DNA of 64,000 nucleotides from Channa striata (GCA_033026295.1 CM065181.1:7907001-7971000); one strand, 5' to 3'; shown: positions 34,721-46,640, numbered from the stretch's first letter. Translations and numbers: made by a program. Notes: a model not told the origin generated them from the letters alone.

Positions 34721-37479
34721 TTATGTCTTGTGGTCGCACAGAAAAGGGATTGTCTTTGTTTTGTTACCCCGCATATGTCTTATTTAACTTCACAGCATAG
34801 GTATTTTACAGTATGTATCCTGAGTAACTTTTTGGATGGACTATTGGATCCCTGTAAATTCAAATTGGTTTAGTTTTTTAAAAATGTTTTGGACTATTTA
34901 AACTTTGCCCACGAAAGACTTAAGACTTATTTTTTAAGGTTGTTTTAGTGTTTGGACAAAAATAGATAAAGATAGCCTGTGTGGAACTTATCGTCGCTTT
35001 AAATATTAATGAGGATCACACGGTGCAACACAATCCACAGAGGACAGGTGAGGTTTAACAAGGGGGACTACAGCAGGTCAGTAGATGATCTTAGAGCATG
35101 ACAGCTCTGCATGTTTCTTTATTTCTTCTCTTTCTCAGACCAAATGGTTGAAAAACTATATTCTTTCTCTCTCTCCTTCCCTTTCCAAATGCATTTCCAC
35201 ATTTCTGAGCTCTTTCCAAGATAGGTTTACTCTCTTGATAAAATCTCACAGCCCATTCTTGGGTGCTGACCTCTTCTGTGCCCCAAGGGATGTTTATCAG
35301 TGATTCCAGGGCACTGATTTGGTGCTGAGGTCATTCTTTTCCCATCTCCAGTCTGTGTTAATTTTCTGTCCATCCACTGTAAATTGAAAAAAGAAAAACA
35401 GTTCGGCAGTCCAGCTATTTTACTGAACAGCCAATTGGTGTCAGTGACCTTCAAATCAATTAGGAAACCCAACAGTTGCTGGTGTTCTTCCAGATCTTTC
35501 ACCCTCTGTTGTCTGACTAAGAACAGACCTAAGTACGTAGGAGAGTGTGTGAAACACTGTAACCTGGTGCGCATGATGCAGATGGATGATGACCAGCCTG
35601 AGAGAAGACTGAAAGAAGGTGGGAAGTTGCGGAGAGAAGGAGTAGAGGAGCTGTGTTGTGCATCAGTGAGGTGAGAAATTGCAAGTGCTGCACAGATGGC
35701 ATGCTCTCACCTTCATCAAGCTCTCCCTCTATCAGTCTTGTTTGCCCTGGCACTGATGCCACATGACATGACCTACTCAACGTGTCCTTCATATTAGCAT
35801 CTATACAGTAGGGGTAAATACTGACATTTAAATATCTTGTGTCTTTCCAACGTCAGGTCCTCCTGGGGACAGGAAATGGTTTTAGGAATGTAAAAGTAGC
35901 ACCACATGTCATGCTATACATTTATTTTAGTATTTTTAGTGATTCATTTTATCTCCTTTGTTTTATTACCTTTATATAATAAAATTTTAAATAAATTAAA
36001 GCAGCCTGGCCTGGTTTTAAAGTGATCTTCTGCATTTCACATTTAGATTTTCACATGTGGTAAAAGGCTTTAATAGATGTACTTTTGACACAATATTTTG
36101 CACAATTGACACAAACCATAAACGGCTCTTATGCAATAAAAATGCAGCACAGAATGCAGCTTTCTAAAACAATTTAAACCAAAACTGAACATAATCCCCT
36201 TTATGAATTAGTTTATATATCCTAATGAGCTTGCAATCAATATATAAAAAAACAATAAAAACAAAGATCAATTAATACAAGTTGTTTGTCTCTTTTCATA
36301 AGAAAAAGTAAAAAAAAAAAACAGAATTCATAATAAACTAAAAGTGGTCTGTAATTGCAGTTACCTTTAACTATGTTTCTGTCATTCATTTTATGTGATG
36401 CAAATTTACATCTTTTTATTTATTTCAATGCATCAACTTTTTTGTATGTTGAGTAAAGCTACATGAAGATTAAACATCATATTACTTGATTAATAATCTC
36501 ATGCGGCTGAAACATGTTGCTTACTTACATAGAAGTATTTTGAGGAAATTCAAATGAACTATTCAGGAGAGTTTGCAATTTAAAATATGCTTCAACAAGC
36601 AATATGTTATAAATGCTGGCAAGTGCAATTTGGAAGCACATGTGCTGAAAACAGCTGGACAAATTATGGACTCCTCTGGTGTAGAAGACTTTTTTTTGCT
36701 GGTGGAAATTGCAGATGGTTGTTGAACACTTTGCTGCCATGAACAATAAATAGCCTTCAGATATTGGAAAGTGAGCCAAACATGCACTTACCCAGTGGTT
36801 TTCACATATAGAAACTGTAGCTAAAATTGGTTGAATAATGTACCTTATTTACTTGAAGTGGCCATAGCTGTCTGTTTGGGGTTTGCTGAAATCCGTCAAC
36901 ATATCTATGATTGGCATGGTGTATGACTCTGAACAACTTACTAAATTAAATTTGCCTATTCTGAGCCTGTATTTTACAGTTGTTTAGTACCGTAGGTCAT
37001 GACAACCTATTGGGCTGCTGTGGGTCAAATTTAGTTACGAGTTTTTGTCCATCATCAGCACTAATAATTGTAGGCTATAATTTTATAGAGAGAACACCAG
37101 CGTGAAATATAAAAGAAAAGAAGGTGAGTTTAATGGATTACATCTTAGGAAAAGGTACATGATAACCTACATGATGGTGACAATTCACTGATGCATGATA
37201 TTCCATTAATTTTAAGAGCTTTTAGGCTGTCTTCAATTCAAGGACCTCCTAATTTCAGGATCTGGCATACTGAAAGACTACCACACAGTCCTGATCGGAC
37301 CAAAACTGCAAATAATGAAACAAAAATTAATAATAGCCCCTTCATACCTCTTTTCCAAACAAACATAAAATGGATCTACAATACAGAAAAAGCCACGGAC
37401 TGGCCCGTGTCGCCTCCTCCCTTTTCTTTCTTCACTCTCTCTTTCATCCCTGGAGAAGAACAGATGCGTAGGCAGCACT
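34721..37479. other. Noncoding stretch, nothing recognised
   Basis: Mixed AT-rich sequence. Open frames up to 115 codons around 35227-35792 lie on both strands in a GC-balanced patch with no family similarity that I can name. Confidence 0.45.
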
Positions 37480-38050
37480 AAAGCAGCAGCTGATTGTGTT
37501 TGTGATGTTTATCGCTCCCCTAGCTGCTGAAGATTTACAGTAAATATCTCTTTTATTGTTCACAACGGGCCCCGCATTTACAACGGTGTACCACTTCCCC
37601 TCCTATATACCTCGGGCCACCCACAGTCACCTCGAGGCCTGAAACCACAGCTTGTTTCTTTTGCCATATTTTGAAAGAGCTGAAGGAGGCCTCCTGTGTG
37701 TGTGTATGATATCATTAATTGCAGCATCTTGCTCGGACTCGTAAAAATCTTTGTAAATGTAACCAGCAGTAAATAACACGGGCTTTTATTAGTTTGTGTC
37801 ACCTGCAAAAAACTTTGAGAAACAAATCTGAGCGAAAGTGTTAAATCATCAAATTATTCTTCATTATGACTGTTAAGGATGATCTGTGGAACAAAAAGGA
37901 GCTGTTTTCGTCACCACTTCTATTCATTATGGCACGCTTATGAAATAAAGTCATTTGTATTCAGACGGGGAGTGAACTTTAACCACAATTTGCACATGTA
38001 AATGAAATCCTGCTTTAAGTCGTGTCTTTTGTATAGCAGGATATATATAA
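37480..38050. promoter_or_regulatory. Candidate conserved noncoding element cluster
   Basis: Repeat-free block except for a short (GT)n at 37696. It holds GTTTATCGCTCCC, ATATCATTAATTGCAGC (37708-37724), TTATTAGTTTGTGTC, AATCATCAAATTATTC and TTCATTATGGCACGC. Composition and homeodomain-like site density are well above those of neighbouring DNA. Enhancer role inferred. Confidence 0.35.
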
Positions 38051-39422
38051 CGTGTAAGTCAGCAAATGAAAAGATTATTAAAATTTATATGAGTGTGTTT
38101 GTGCGCATTCATGTTTGAATAAGGGCATGTTATCTCTCTTAGGTTACAGGTGTAGACAAGTGTTCTTTCCTTTTTCGGATGTAGGTGTCTCCTCGTTGCT
38201 TGTAGTATGTGTATGAAATAAAGCTAATGCAGTAATGCAGGTGCTTTGTGTCACAGTGAAATCTTTTGTCTCTAGAATGTTAAATACAAGTCTTGTCTGC
38301 CAGCAATTGAAATGCAGGATCTTAGAATGCTATCTGGGAAAGTAGAGCGATTGAGGATTATGTGGTAAAATCAAGGTGCTCATCTTCCTCTTGGCGTCTG
38401 TTTAAGATGGATTTCTTTTCGTGGATCACCCATGCTTTCATTTCATGCTTGTGGACACGCTTCCATTTCACAATTACCCTCTCAGCCAGTTAGTTATTGT
38501 ACCGCATGGAGCACCAGTGGGTAAGCTGGGAGAGGTGGGGGTAGTGGCGGTGGCAGTAGGGCCTAGTATTCGTCACATAAAGGTGAATGATACGGAAACG
38601 ATCCATCCCGGGTGGAAGAGAAATGGTTGGATTTGTTGATGGTGAAAAGGATGTGAGGTGGTGGAGGGATGAGGTGATAAAAGAATGCAGTTAGGAACAA
38701 TGGGGGCGGGGGATAGAGCTGCACTCTCCTGAAGTCCAGGTCAACTGCTGAACTCTTAAAGCACCCATTTGATCATGACATGTCAAGGATGTGGGGAGAG
38801 CGAGAGAGGCCGAGAAGGTGAGCTGGGGAGAAAGATGGCACCACAAATAGAAAAAATGCTCATCGTTTGGCACCGGATTGAGTGATCCGTTTCAGGAACT
38901 GGTCGGCGTGTGTGTGTTTGTTACCTTCATTTCATGCACTGTCTCGCTCCCATCACTCCTTATGGGTAGGTGGTGTATTGCTTAGCCCATGGATTTGACG
39001 GACGGCACATCAGTGAGCCGCATTGATCTGAAGGGCTTGCTGGGAGGAGGTGGGGAGGTGATGGTGGTGGCTGGGGCTTGGTTGTCACAGACAGAGAGAT
39101 GGAGGACAGTATCAGGCATGCAATCTCACAGCAAGGGACCCCAGTGTGGAGGGATCGGTTGGGGCCATCCATCTCTTTGCATTACTCTCAGCCACAAGGA
39201 CATTAAGCCAGAGGGATAAGGGTCTGTCTGGGGGTGTTTAGAGCTATGCATGTTATCTCTCTGTGGGGACCACACGGCTAGAAATCAGTGCTACGCCCAG
39301 GCAGATGGGCATTTTTTCAGCTTTGAGGTCTGTCAACACAGAGGAGGAGGAAAGTAAATGGTTGCAGATTTCATAGATTCTCTTTGCTCTCTTGTCACCA
39401 GATTTTCAAAGTGAAAAAATGG
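38051..39422. other. Noncoding stretch, nothing recognised
   Basis: G-rich segment at 38520-38660 and 39040-39080 (GGTGG-type words). Open frames here are Gly/Val-rich translations of these tracts. No gene recognised. Confidence 0.45.
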
Positions 39423-39476
39423 TAAGAATAGAGGTTAAGCCATGTGGATAAAGACATGGCTTAACCTTTATTCTTA
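39423..39476. other. 23-bp-stem hairpin
   Basis: The arm at 39423-39445 is complementary to the arm at 39454-39476 over all 23 positions; the only non-Watson-Crick position is G39431 opposite T39468, which would be a G-U wobble in RNA. The loop is 8 nt (GGATAAAG). It abuts the start of the L2-like repeat that follows. Such near-perfect short palindromes arise by template switching in replication, from a transposon end, or serve as small-RNA precursors. The sequence alone does not decide between them. Confidence 0.85.
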
Positions 39477-39825
39477 GGTTGTGGTTGTGGAATGGTAAGT
39501 GCCGCTGCCTCACAACGCAGTGTGAATCCCCAGCCGATTGGGGCCTTTCTGTGTGGACTTTGCATGTTCCCACCATGCTTGAGAGGGTTTCCCCCCACAG
39601 TCCAAAGACCCGTTAACTGGTGACTCTAAGTTGCCGGTAGGTGTGAATGGGAATTGCCGTGGTTTTCCGTCTGTGTATGTGTCTCTGTGTTGACCCTGAG
39701 ATAAACTGGTAGCTTATCGAGGTTTTACCCGGCCTCTCATGCAATGACAGCTGGGATACACTACAGGCCCCTGCGACCCTAAACAGAATAAGCAGGTACA
39801 GATAACGGATGATGGTCTACATTTA
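39477..39825 (+). mobile_element. L2-type LINE/SINE 3' end, near full length
   Basis: Ordered blocks match the common fish repeat: 'GCCGCTGCCTCACAACGCAG' near 39502, 'GGGGCCTTTCTGTGTGGACT' near 39539, 'TTGCATGTTCCCACCATGC' near 39561, 'CCACAGTCCAAAGACCCGTT', 'AACTGGTGACTCTAAGTTGC', 'GTGTTGACCCTGAGATAAAC', 'CAGCTGGGATACACTACAGG' and the terminal 'AACGGATGATG'. It is the least decayed of the three copies in the window and points left to right. Confidence 0.8.
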
Positions 39826-40025
39826 TCTGAAGCCCTTTACATTGTTTTATTTATATTTCATTTTATATTTCATTCACACACACACCATGACAGTGGCTGC
39901 TATGCGAGGTGCTTGCTTGACCCACCTTGACGTTTAGTGTCAACATGTAGCCAGGTGAAACTGTGAGTCAAACCAGTGAGCCTGTAATTTGTAAATGACT
40001 GCTCTACCAGCTGAACTACAGCCAC
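39826..40025 (+). repeat. Teleost short repeat, copy 1
   Basis: Matches the same family as the next entry but more diverged: 'AAGCCCTTTACATT' near 39830, 'TTCATTCACACACACACC' near 39870, a lost centre, then 'GTCAACATGTAGCCAGGTGA', 'GTGAGTCAAACCAGTGAGCC' and a terminal 'GACTGCTCTACCAGCTGAAC' like the tRNA-like 3' end of the family. The copy runs directly on from the L2-like repeat. Confidence 0.62.
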
Positions 40026-40036
40026 CACTATTCTTC

Positions 40037-40262
40037 AAATGGTAAATGGCCTGCACTTTTGGATCTTTTGGTACTCAAAGCGCTTTACACGGCTTCTTGT
40101 TTACCCATTGCACTCACGGTCACACTCATGCACCGATGGGGGAGCTCACTGGGAGCAACTAAGTGAGGGGTCAGTGTTTTCCTCAAGGACACTTTGCCGT
40201 GTGACCACAGGAGCTAGAGATGACACCAACAACTGTAGAATGGGTGGACAACTGTGTTCATG
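40037..40262 (+). repeat. Teleost short repeat, copy 2
   Basis: Begins AAATGGTAAATGGCCTGCAC, then ACTCAAAGCGCTTTACAC (40073-40090), 'TTTACCCATTGCACTCACGG', 'CACACTCATGCACCGATGGG', 'GGAGCTCACTGGGAGCAACT', 'GGGGTCAGTGTTTTCCTCAA' and 'GGACACTTTGCCGTGTGACC'. This is the standard order of a very abundant fish repeat. Its 3' end is replaced after about 40235. Same orientation as copy 1. Confidence 0.75.
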
Positions 40263-42914
40263 TCCCTCATTTTCTGCAAAAAAAAAAAAAACTGGGTAAG
40301 TCTCAAAGGTCTACTACAATATGTCAGAGCCTTCACCAAGCTCTGTATTCTTTAAATGGAGGAGATGATAAAAAGACCCAAGAAAGTAAACTTGGAGGAA
40401 GTTAGGATGAGAAAAACAGAGAGTGACTGAGGAAGAGCAGGGACAAAAGTAAACTTCAGACTTCAGCCGCGAGCTAAAGATCTTGAGGTTTGCAAACATA
40501 GTAAACTTTCTGAATAACACACTAGGACATCGGGAGTGGTAGTAAGTTCTTTGTGTTGGTTGCAGTAGCACTATTAAGTTTAGCTTTCCACCCACACTTC
40601 ATTTTGTGCTACGGTAATTCAGGTTTTCTAAGGTTATTTTACTTGGCTGCCTGCTATTTTTCTGTTGGTGGAAACTTTGGTACGCAGGAAGAAATCTCTC
40701 TTCAAGACAACTATATGATATAACACTGAAGAGTTTTGTTTGTGGGTAGCAAGTGCATTATATTAGACTGTAAGATTGTAACAGAAACATGGATTTACAT
40801 CATAGTGTCACTGTGTTCTCTTCAATGTGACTGTAAACAAGACTCGTGTCTGCAAGAAATTCTGTGAGACTTATCTAACCTGTCAGTCAATTCGGCTTCT
40901 GACACTTTCTTTCTCTGTTTCAGGTTTGAGAGACTGGAAAACACCAAGTCTTACATATTAGTGCTTTGAGTCTGCACTGTCACATCAAATCGGTGCTTAA
41001 AAGATGCCTCCACCGACTTTGAACTAGCTTCTTTTATTCTAGTTTTGGTTGTACGTATACATGCAATAAAAGGCAATAAACCTCCCTCTGACTTTGCTAC
41101 AATCTACTTCTAGCTGGGAGAAATGACCACTATGACATCACTAAGTGGAACCTTCAGTTCAGATTGATCAAACTAAGGGGTTTGTAATCATGGTCAACCT
41201 GCTTTTCCAGAGCTCCACCAGATGACATCATCTGAACTACTGATGAAAATCTCCTCTGGGTGATGTCAAGCATTAATGTACATTTTACACCCCAAGCTAA
41301 ATCCACAAAAGCAAGTTAAAAATTGGTGTCCCCTTTAAATTAAAAAAACTATAATTCTGAGGGCCTCAAAATTTCAAAGGAAATGTTTCTATGGGTTGGA
41401 TCCGTTCTGCAAGTAAACGTTGAGTAATGCAACAAATATAATAGTAATGAGGGCTTCCTTAAAGCCAAAGTATTCCAAAAAATAAAATGCCTTTTGAGCA
41501 ATCACAATGCTTTTAGTTCTCTGCCACCAGCTTAATTAGCAAGCAGCTAGCCAGCACACCCAGTTCAGTCACAACCATTTTGTTTTTGTGTGAAATGGAA
41601 TTTTGTCCTTTTAAATAAAGCAGACCGTGAGTAAGTAATTGTTTTGTACATGTAAAGTAATGAACCACGAGTAAGAAGAATAAAATAGACCAGTCCATGC
41701 AAACAACACTTGTAATGGACAAATTATTAACAGTTTCTGAATTATTATAGCTTGTGATTGAGTGATGTGACAGGATGGAGGAATATGAAACCCTCATACC
41801 ATCCATAAATTTACAGCTGCTGCCCTGGACTAGTTTTACTACTCTTTGTAAAGTGGTAGCAGTCTAAATCAAGGCCATAAAAAAAGGAAATAACTGTTTT
41901 AAATATTTGCCTTTAGTTGTAGCTGCTATTTTCCCTCAGTTAAAATAGCCTATTATGTTGCTTGGTATAACAAGCAGGTTTTCATGAGAATGTTTGACTT
42001 TGAGGATTGTCTGTGGGGAACACACTTCAAACCTAAAACAGAAAAGTTTGATGAATGGATTTAAGAGACAATTATTGAGTCATCTCTGCACTTAATTTTC
42101 ATGAAACAAAATTTCGGATGTAGCATTGAACTCAAAGTCAAAAAAAAAAAAAAAAAAAAAAAAAGCCTGCGTCTCCCAACAGACGCAAACACTATGTAGA
42201 CAAACAAGTAAAAAAGACTGTGGTGTCCCTGTCTGGTGTGATAAGGGACAGATAAAAAGGAGTGCTGATGGGGCCTTGAGGACGCCTAAATGAGACGATG
42301 TGCCCCATCTTTTCCGCTCTTAAGACCCGTCTGCCAGCAATCACTGTCTGGCTGGACACTCCCCCGGTGCCATGATTTGGGACTAGTGCCATCAATGCTT
42401 TATTCTATCAGGCTCAGTCATTACTGATTAGCAGACACACACATACACACCACAGAGCCCTTCGCAAACATTCAAAGCCCATATGCTTGTTCTTGTCCGA
42501 GAAAAAAGGTAAAAACACATTTCAATAATCACCAAAGACCAAGACATTTTCCTTAAATTTTATGCAATCATTTTACTTTTAGTAAAATTAGCTCTTGTAA
42601 GTATGTCAATTTCTTAAATAATGATTGAATATGTAAGCTGTATTTAAGGAATAATTTTCTTTTTCTTTTTAAAACAAATCTATTTGTACGGAGCACAGGA
42701 AACAAACAAAAAAAAAACACGCATTAACTTTTCTCTCACTAATGTTTTCATTGTAAATGTACTGGAATTTGTCCTCATGGAAATGACAAATATAGTTTTC
42801 ACTTAAATGAAACACACCTGAAGAGGATACCAGCTTTTGTCATTAATTTAAAAAAATTGCATCCACTGACTAATAATCCGCGTTGTCTGCATTCAGCAAA
42901 CATCCATTTTAAGT
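40263..42914. other. Noncoding stretch with poly-A tracts
   Basis: Poly-A runs lie at 40277-40290 and 42140-42164. The part at about 40960-41330 (ATGACATCACTAAGTGG, ACATCATCTG, GTGTCCCCTTTAA) may be a degraded fish repeat, but I could not match enough of it to list it. No gene recognised. Confidence 0.4.
42140..42164. repeat. Poly-A tract
   Basis: Twenty-five A residues, the longest homopolymer in the window; no retroelement body recognised to the left. Confidence 0.95.
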
Positions 42915-42985
42915 TTCAATTCAATTCAATTCAATTCAATTCAATTCAATTCAATTCAATTCAATTCAATTCAATTCAATTCAAT
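42915..42985. repeat. (TTCAA)n pentanucleotide repeat
   Basis: Seventy-one bases of perfect 5-base repeat, about fourteen units. It forms the 5' edge of the teleost repeat that follows, where such a tract is characteristic. Confidence 0.97.
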
Positions 42986-43185
42986 GCCAATTAACAACAA
43001 AGTCATCTCAAGGCACTATATCAAGACTATACAGACATTTAAAAAAACCCAACAAATCCCCCCTGAGCAGCTCTAGGCAACAGTGGAGAGGAAAAAAAAG
43101 GTCTTCAAAGTAGAGAAGGTGTCTGCTGGACACATCTGGACTGGGAGCTGGTTCCACAGGAGAGTTGTCCAGAGTTCTACAGTTG
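42986..43185 (+). mobile_element. Teleost interspersed repeat with TTCAA head
   Basis: After the pentanucleotide tract come 'CAAAGTCATCTCAAGGCACT' near 42998, 'ACCCAACAAATCCCCCCTGA' near 43047, 'GCAGCTCTAGGCAACAGTGG' near 43067, 'AGAGGAAAAAAA', then 'GTAGAGAAGGTGTCTGCTGG' and 'GGGAGCTGGTTCCACAGGAG' (43142-43161). The order matches an abundant long fish repeat with an internal deletion between the AGAGGAAAAA segment and the GTAGAGAAGG segment. I do not give it a family name. Confidence 0.75.
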
Positions 43186-44626
43186 GTTGCAAACAACACA
43201 AACATGTCCAACCAGTCAGTCAGAGTCAGTCAGAGTACGTTTCGCGGCGAGAGTCCCCTTTCACTAAGTATTCTCTTCATGTGCTTCACTGTGTTCACTG
43301 CCAAGCACTGACTGATCGGCTTTGCAATTGACCCCCGCTCAAAATAAAGCTCAGTGAATGACTCCGTGTGCCCTCCGCTGTTCTCTTTTCATTGTGACAA
43401 ACTGAGCGAAGAGTATATTTACAACAAAAACTTTTGCAAAAGATAATTTATTTTTTTAACTAACCATCTTTTTTTGGTCACATGTCCGTTCCCTGGCTCC
43501 ATTTATTTGCAATTAAAGTAGGTAAGGTCACTCTAGTATTAACTTTGCACTCTCATTGCCCCCATTCTACAGATTCAAACACACACAAAATTTGTGTTTG
43601 CACAAGGAAATGACTGAATCATCAGTCCAGATGACTTGAATGGATTCTACCATGCTCTTAGCTTTTGAGGTGAGCCCAGATGGCTACATCTCTGATATAC
43701 TTTCATTCTGACTCAGAGATAAGAGGCAGTGAGCGCAAAGTCTGCACTGGAGTCACCATACTAGAAGTGGGATCATGTTCACAGGCCCCTACTGGCCAGA
43801 CCATAGTAATTCAGGCAACAATCATCGGCATTTACCTGTGTAATTAAAACCAAAAATGTTAATTTTTATAACTTTCAAATGTTAACCATGTATGACTTGG
43901 CTTTGTATTGAGTTTGAGATGGTGAAATAATGATTGATCCAATTACGTGTCTGAAGTGTACAGTATGATGAAACTTACCATTTCCAGGGGGGCTTATGGA
44001 TTCTTAACAAAAAGGTTTAAGGAAATAACTTACTTCATTGAGGAGATGTAGCAAGCAAAAAACCTTTGCCAGGTTGGCATTATTACATTAATGACAACCA
44101 TTATTACTATTTAGACGAACAGGCCTGGAATATAATGATAACATATAAAAATAAATATAAAACACATAAAAATATATATACATACAAACAATGTAAAAAT
44201 CATACATTTTAATATTCTTTCAGTAACATTTCAGTAAAATAACAACAGGTAAAATGAAACAACAACAACAAAAAAAACATAAAAAACATCAGCATCATTG
44301 TCAGTGCCTTTACTGAGACATCTGTAATCACCAGCAGATGTTGATTCTGGGTTGTGAATATAAAAGCTGTAACAGGACATAGGGAGCAGATGAATTTTTA
44401 TTCAGCAAACAATAACAAAGCATTAGAATATCATTAGCATTGTGTCACTTGCTTGGATTCCTAAGATACAGGTAGTTTTACTGTTGTTTTTTACCGCACT
44501 GAACTTCTTTAAAAGGTCCAGCTTCTAACAAAAAAACATCACCGTCCTTTTCAAGTCCTTGTTAAATTCGCTTGCAAAGATTTCTTACTATCCTGGAAAT
44601 AGAGACGTGGAATTATTGTATGTAAG
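43186..44626. other. Noncoding stretch, nothing recognised
   Basis: AT-rich toward the right, with A-rich and TATA-like runs at 44140-44290. No gene or further repeat seen. Confidence 0.45.
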
Positions 44627-44825
44627 GTGCTTCACTTTTCCATTATCAGCCACAACATTAATACCACATTGTGGTGGTGTTGATGTGGTAATAAGGCTCA
44701 ACATTGCCAGAACACAGCGTACACAGCCTGCTGCGTATGGGGGCCGTGAAGCTGCAGGCTGGTCACACTGCCCCACACTGACCCCTGCCCTCCTTGTTCA
44801 ACATTGCTCTGAGTGATGGGTGTTC
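44627..44825 (+). mobile_element. Internally deleted Tc1-like element, copy 1
   Basis: The left end TTTTCCATTATCAGCCACAA (44635-44654) and CATTAATACCAC match the terminal inverted repeat of a common fish Tc1-like family. It is then joined to transposase sequence: codons near 44727 read LRMGAVKLQAG, corresponding to 'LLRMGLRSRRP' at the end of the second helix-turn-helix, followed by 'CACACTGACCCCTGCCC'. The segment between is shortened, and the catalytic domain is absent. Belongs to the same family as the copy at 51.7 kb. Confidence 0.75.
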
Positions 44826-45001
44826 ACTCGCTGTAGTTTTGACATAGAGGCTCAGAGAGCATTTGAAAAACACTTGTATTACGTTGCAGTCGCTCTCACC
44901 TATCAGTGCTAAATCACTTTCACAGCATCACCCCCACAAAATGAGAATGACAGTCTATCTGCGGAATCTCTTGTCTTTCTGATGTAAAGCAAGTGCCCCC
45001 C

Positions 45002-45033
45002 CACACACACACACACACACACACCACACACAC
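45002..45033. repeat. (CA)n microsatellite
   Basis: CA tract with a single interruption at 45024-45025. Confidence 0.93.
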
Positions 45034-45454
45034 CTCAAGTAGTCGTTCATATACATGCACAAACCACATGCACACACTGTGAGACCGATGAGTGGAACAG
45101 CAGCTCATCCATTCCATTTCATGGTGAATTCTGCTGCCTGTGAAGGCGGTGTGTGTTTGTGCTTGTAAGTACTTTTCTGCATTTTTTTTTTTGTCCTTGC
45201 CACGGGTTTGTGTGCATGTGTGCCAGCTGGGTGTATTTACTTACATTGCACTGTCTCATTGTGCATATGTACACACAGCTGCCTCTGTAGCATAGCTCAG
45301 CTCTGTGTGATCCAAAGGGAGCTTCAGGGCTTTGATATACTTTCATAGAAACACAAGGGGATAGTGGGCCTGTCAAGATCCCAACAAAGCCAACAGACCC
45401 TCTTAGTAGGTGGACAAGTTCAGCCACTGCTGCATCGAGCAGCGCTCTTAAAGC

Positions 45455-45484
45455 TGTGTGTGTGTGTGTGTGTGTGTGTGCGCG
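45455..45484. repeat. (TG)n microsatellite
   Basis: Thirteen TG units followed by CGCG. Confidence 0.95.
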
Positions 45485-46324
45485 TGCATATTCATACGCA
45501 AACTCTGCTCACCTCGCTGCAGCAAGGATCTCCGTCATGTCAATAACAATGAGAGCAGCCAAGATTTTAATGGGAATATAATCTCCTGCCTGTTTGTTCT
45601 TTCCTTGGCACACATTGTATTTAGCCTGCCTGCTGTGATCCAGTACAGAGAGAAGTGGGGGATGAAAAAAGGAAGCTGAAATTGATCAAATGGAGCACAG
45701 CTTGTTTGTGGAGAAAAGAAGTGCGGTAAAGAAAGGAGACGATGAAGTGGAAGAAAGGAAAGGACAGGGCTTGAAAGGAAATGAGCTAAGTATATAAAGG
45801 TTATAAGCAAGGAACTGGAGCACGAAACTGTTCCTGCACACAGTACAGTACAGTTCTCCAGATCTCTGGATCTCTTGACATTGTATTTTTCATCCCATCC
45901 CGGCCTCTGCGACCCTTCCTCTCCACTATTGCTTTTATTACGGCATCACACCCTTCCCTTTTCAACCATCTCTGACACAGAGACTCACACTCACAACCAG
46001 GACCAATGATCCTTTCCTTGGATTCTCTCTGCTGGGAGATAACAACTTCCCCTAGAAGAGCAAGCGAGACAGGGTAGAAGTGAGATACAGAGAGATGAAG
46101 CCACTGATAGGGGGGGAGAGAAATAACACCCAGCAGTGCATGACTCCAACCAGTTTTCCTTTGACTAATAATGTTGTCATTACGGTGTTCTTCCTTCCTA
46201 CTCTTAAACCCAAGGATACCACAATTTGTTGCCTCAACATGTGTGTTTGTTTAGGGGGGCGCATGTAAAGTGTATTATGTAAAAAAAATTAAATTATAGT
46301 AAGTGTAAATGTTTGAAATGAGAT

Positions 46325-46640
46325 GTGATATTTTGACCATTGCCTCCTCCAATCTCTTTGAGTAGCAATGTTTTTATCCTTTCAGGTGTAATTTTAGCCC
46401 ATTATTTACAGCATATTTGTATCATATTGCTTGGTGGTCTTGTCAAATACATCATTAGGTAAATCAATCCACAAGTTTTAAACAATATTTATGTCTAGAG
46501 ACTAAACTTTTTAATCGTTCCTGTTCTTGGCTTTTCGCTTTAGATCAAATCATTGTCTTATTGAAGGATCCACCACTTTTTACCTTTAGCTCTTTGACTA
46601 AAGTTCTGATATTGGGCTGCAGCAATATCCAATTGTGTTT
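46325..46640 (-). pseudogene. Tc1-like transposase C-terminal fragment
   Basis: Minus strand, from right to left: around 46570-46549 the frame reads WWILQ*DND, matching the family's '..FQQDNDPKH' second catalytic aspartate with a stop in place of one Q. At 46501-46460 it reads SLDINIV*NLWIDL, matching 'SPDLNPIENLW..L', with valine (46481-46483) at the position of the third catalytic acidic residue and a stop after it. Near 46390-46330 it reads AKITPERIKTL, matching the family's 'WAKI.PE.I..L' C-terminal helix. Order and spacing agree with a Tc1-type DDE domain. It is dead by stops and loss of the catalytic acid. Similar-looking sequence may extend right to about 46920 but I could not align it. 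Confidence 0.75.

Larger units (their letters stand above)
44826..46324. other. Noncoding stretch with CA and GT microsatellites
   Basis: Tracts at 45002-45033 and 45455-45484. Between 45640 and 45800 the sequence is purine-rich. No gene recognised; short open frames rich in Val/Cys or His/Thr are microsatellite translations. Confidence 0.5.

Noticed and set aside
40960..41340. Possible degraded fish repeat with ATGACATCA words
   Set aside because: Only isolated words match what I remember; not enough ordered similarity to list it.
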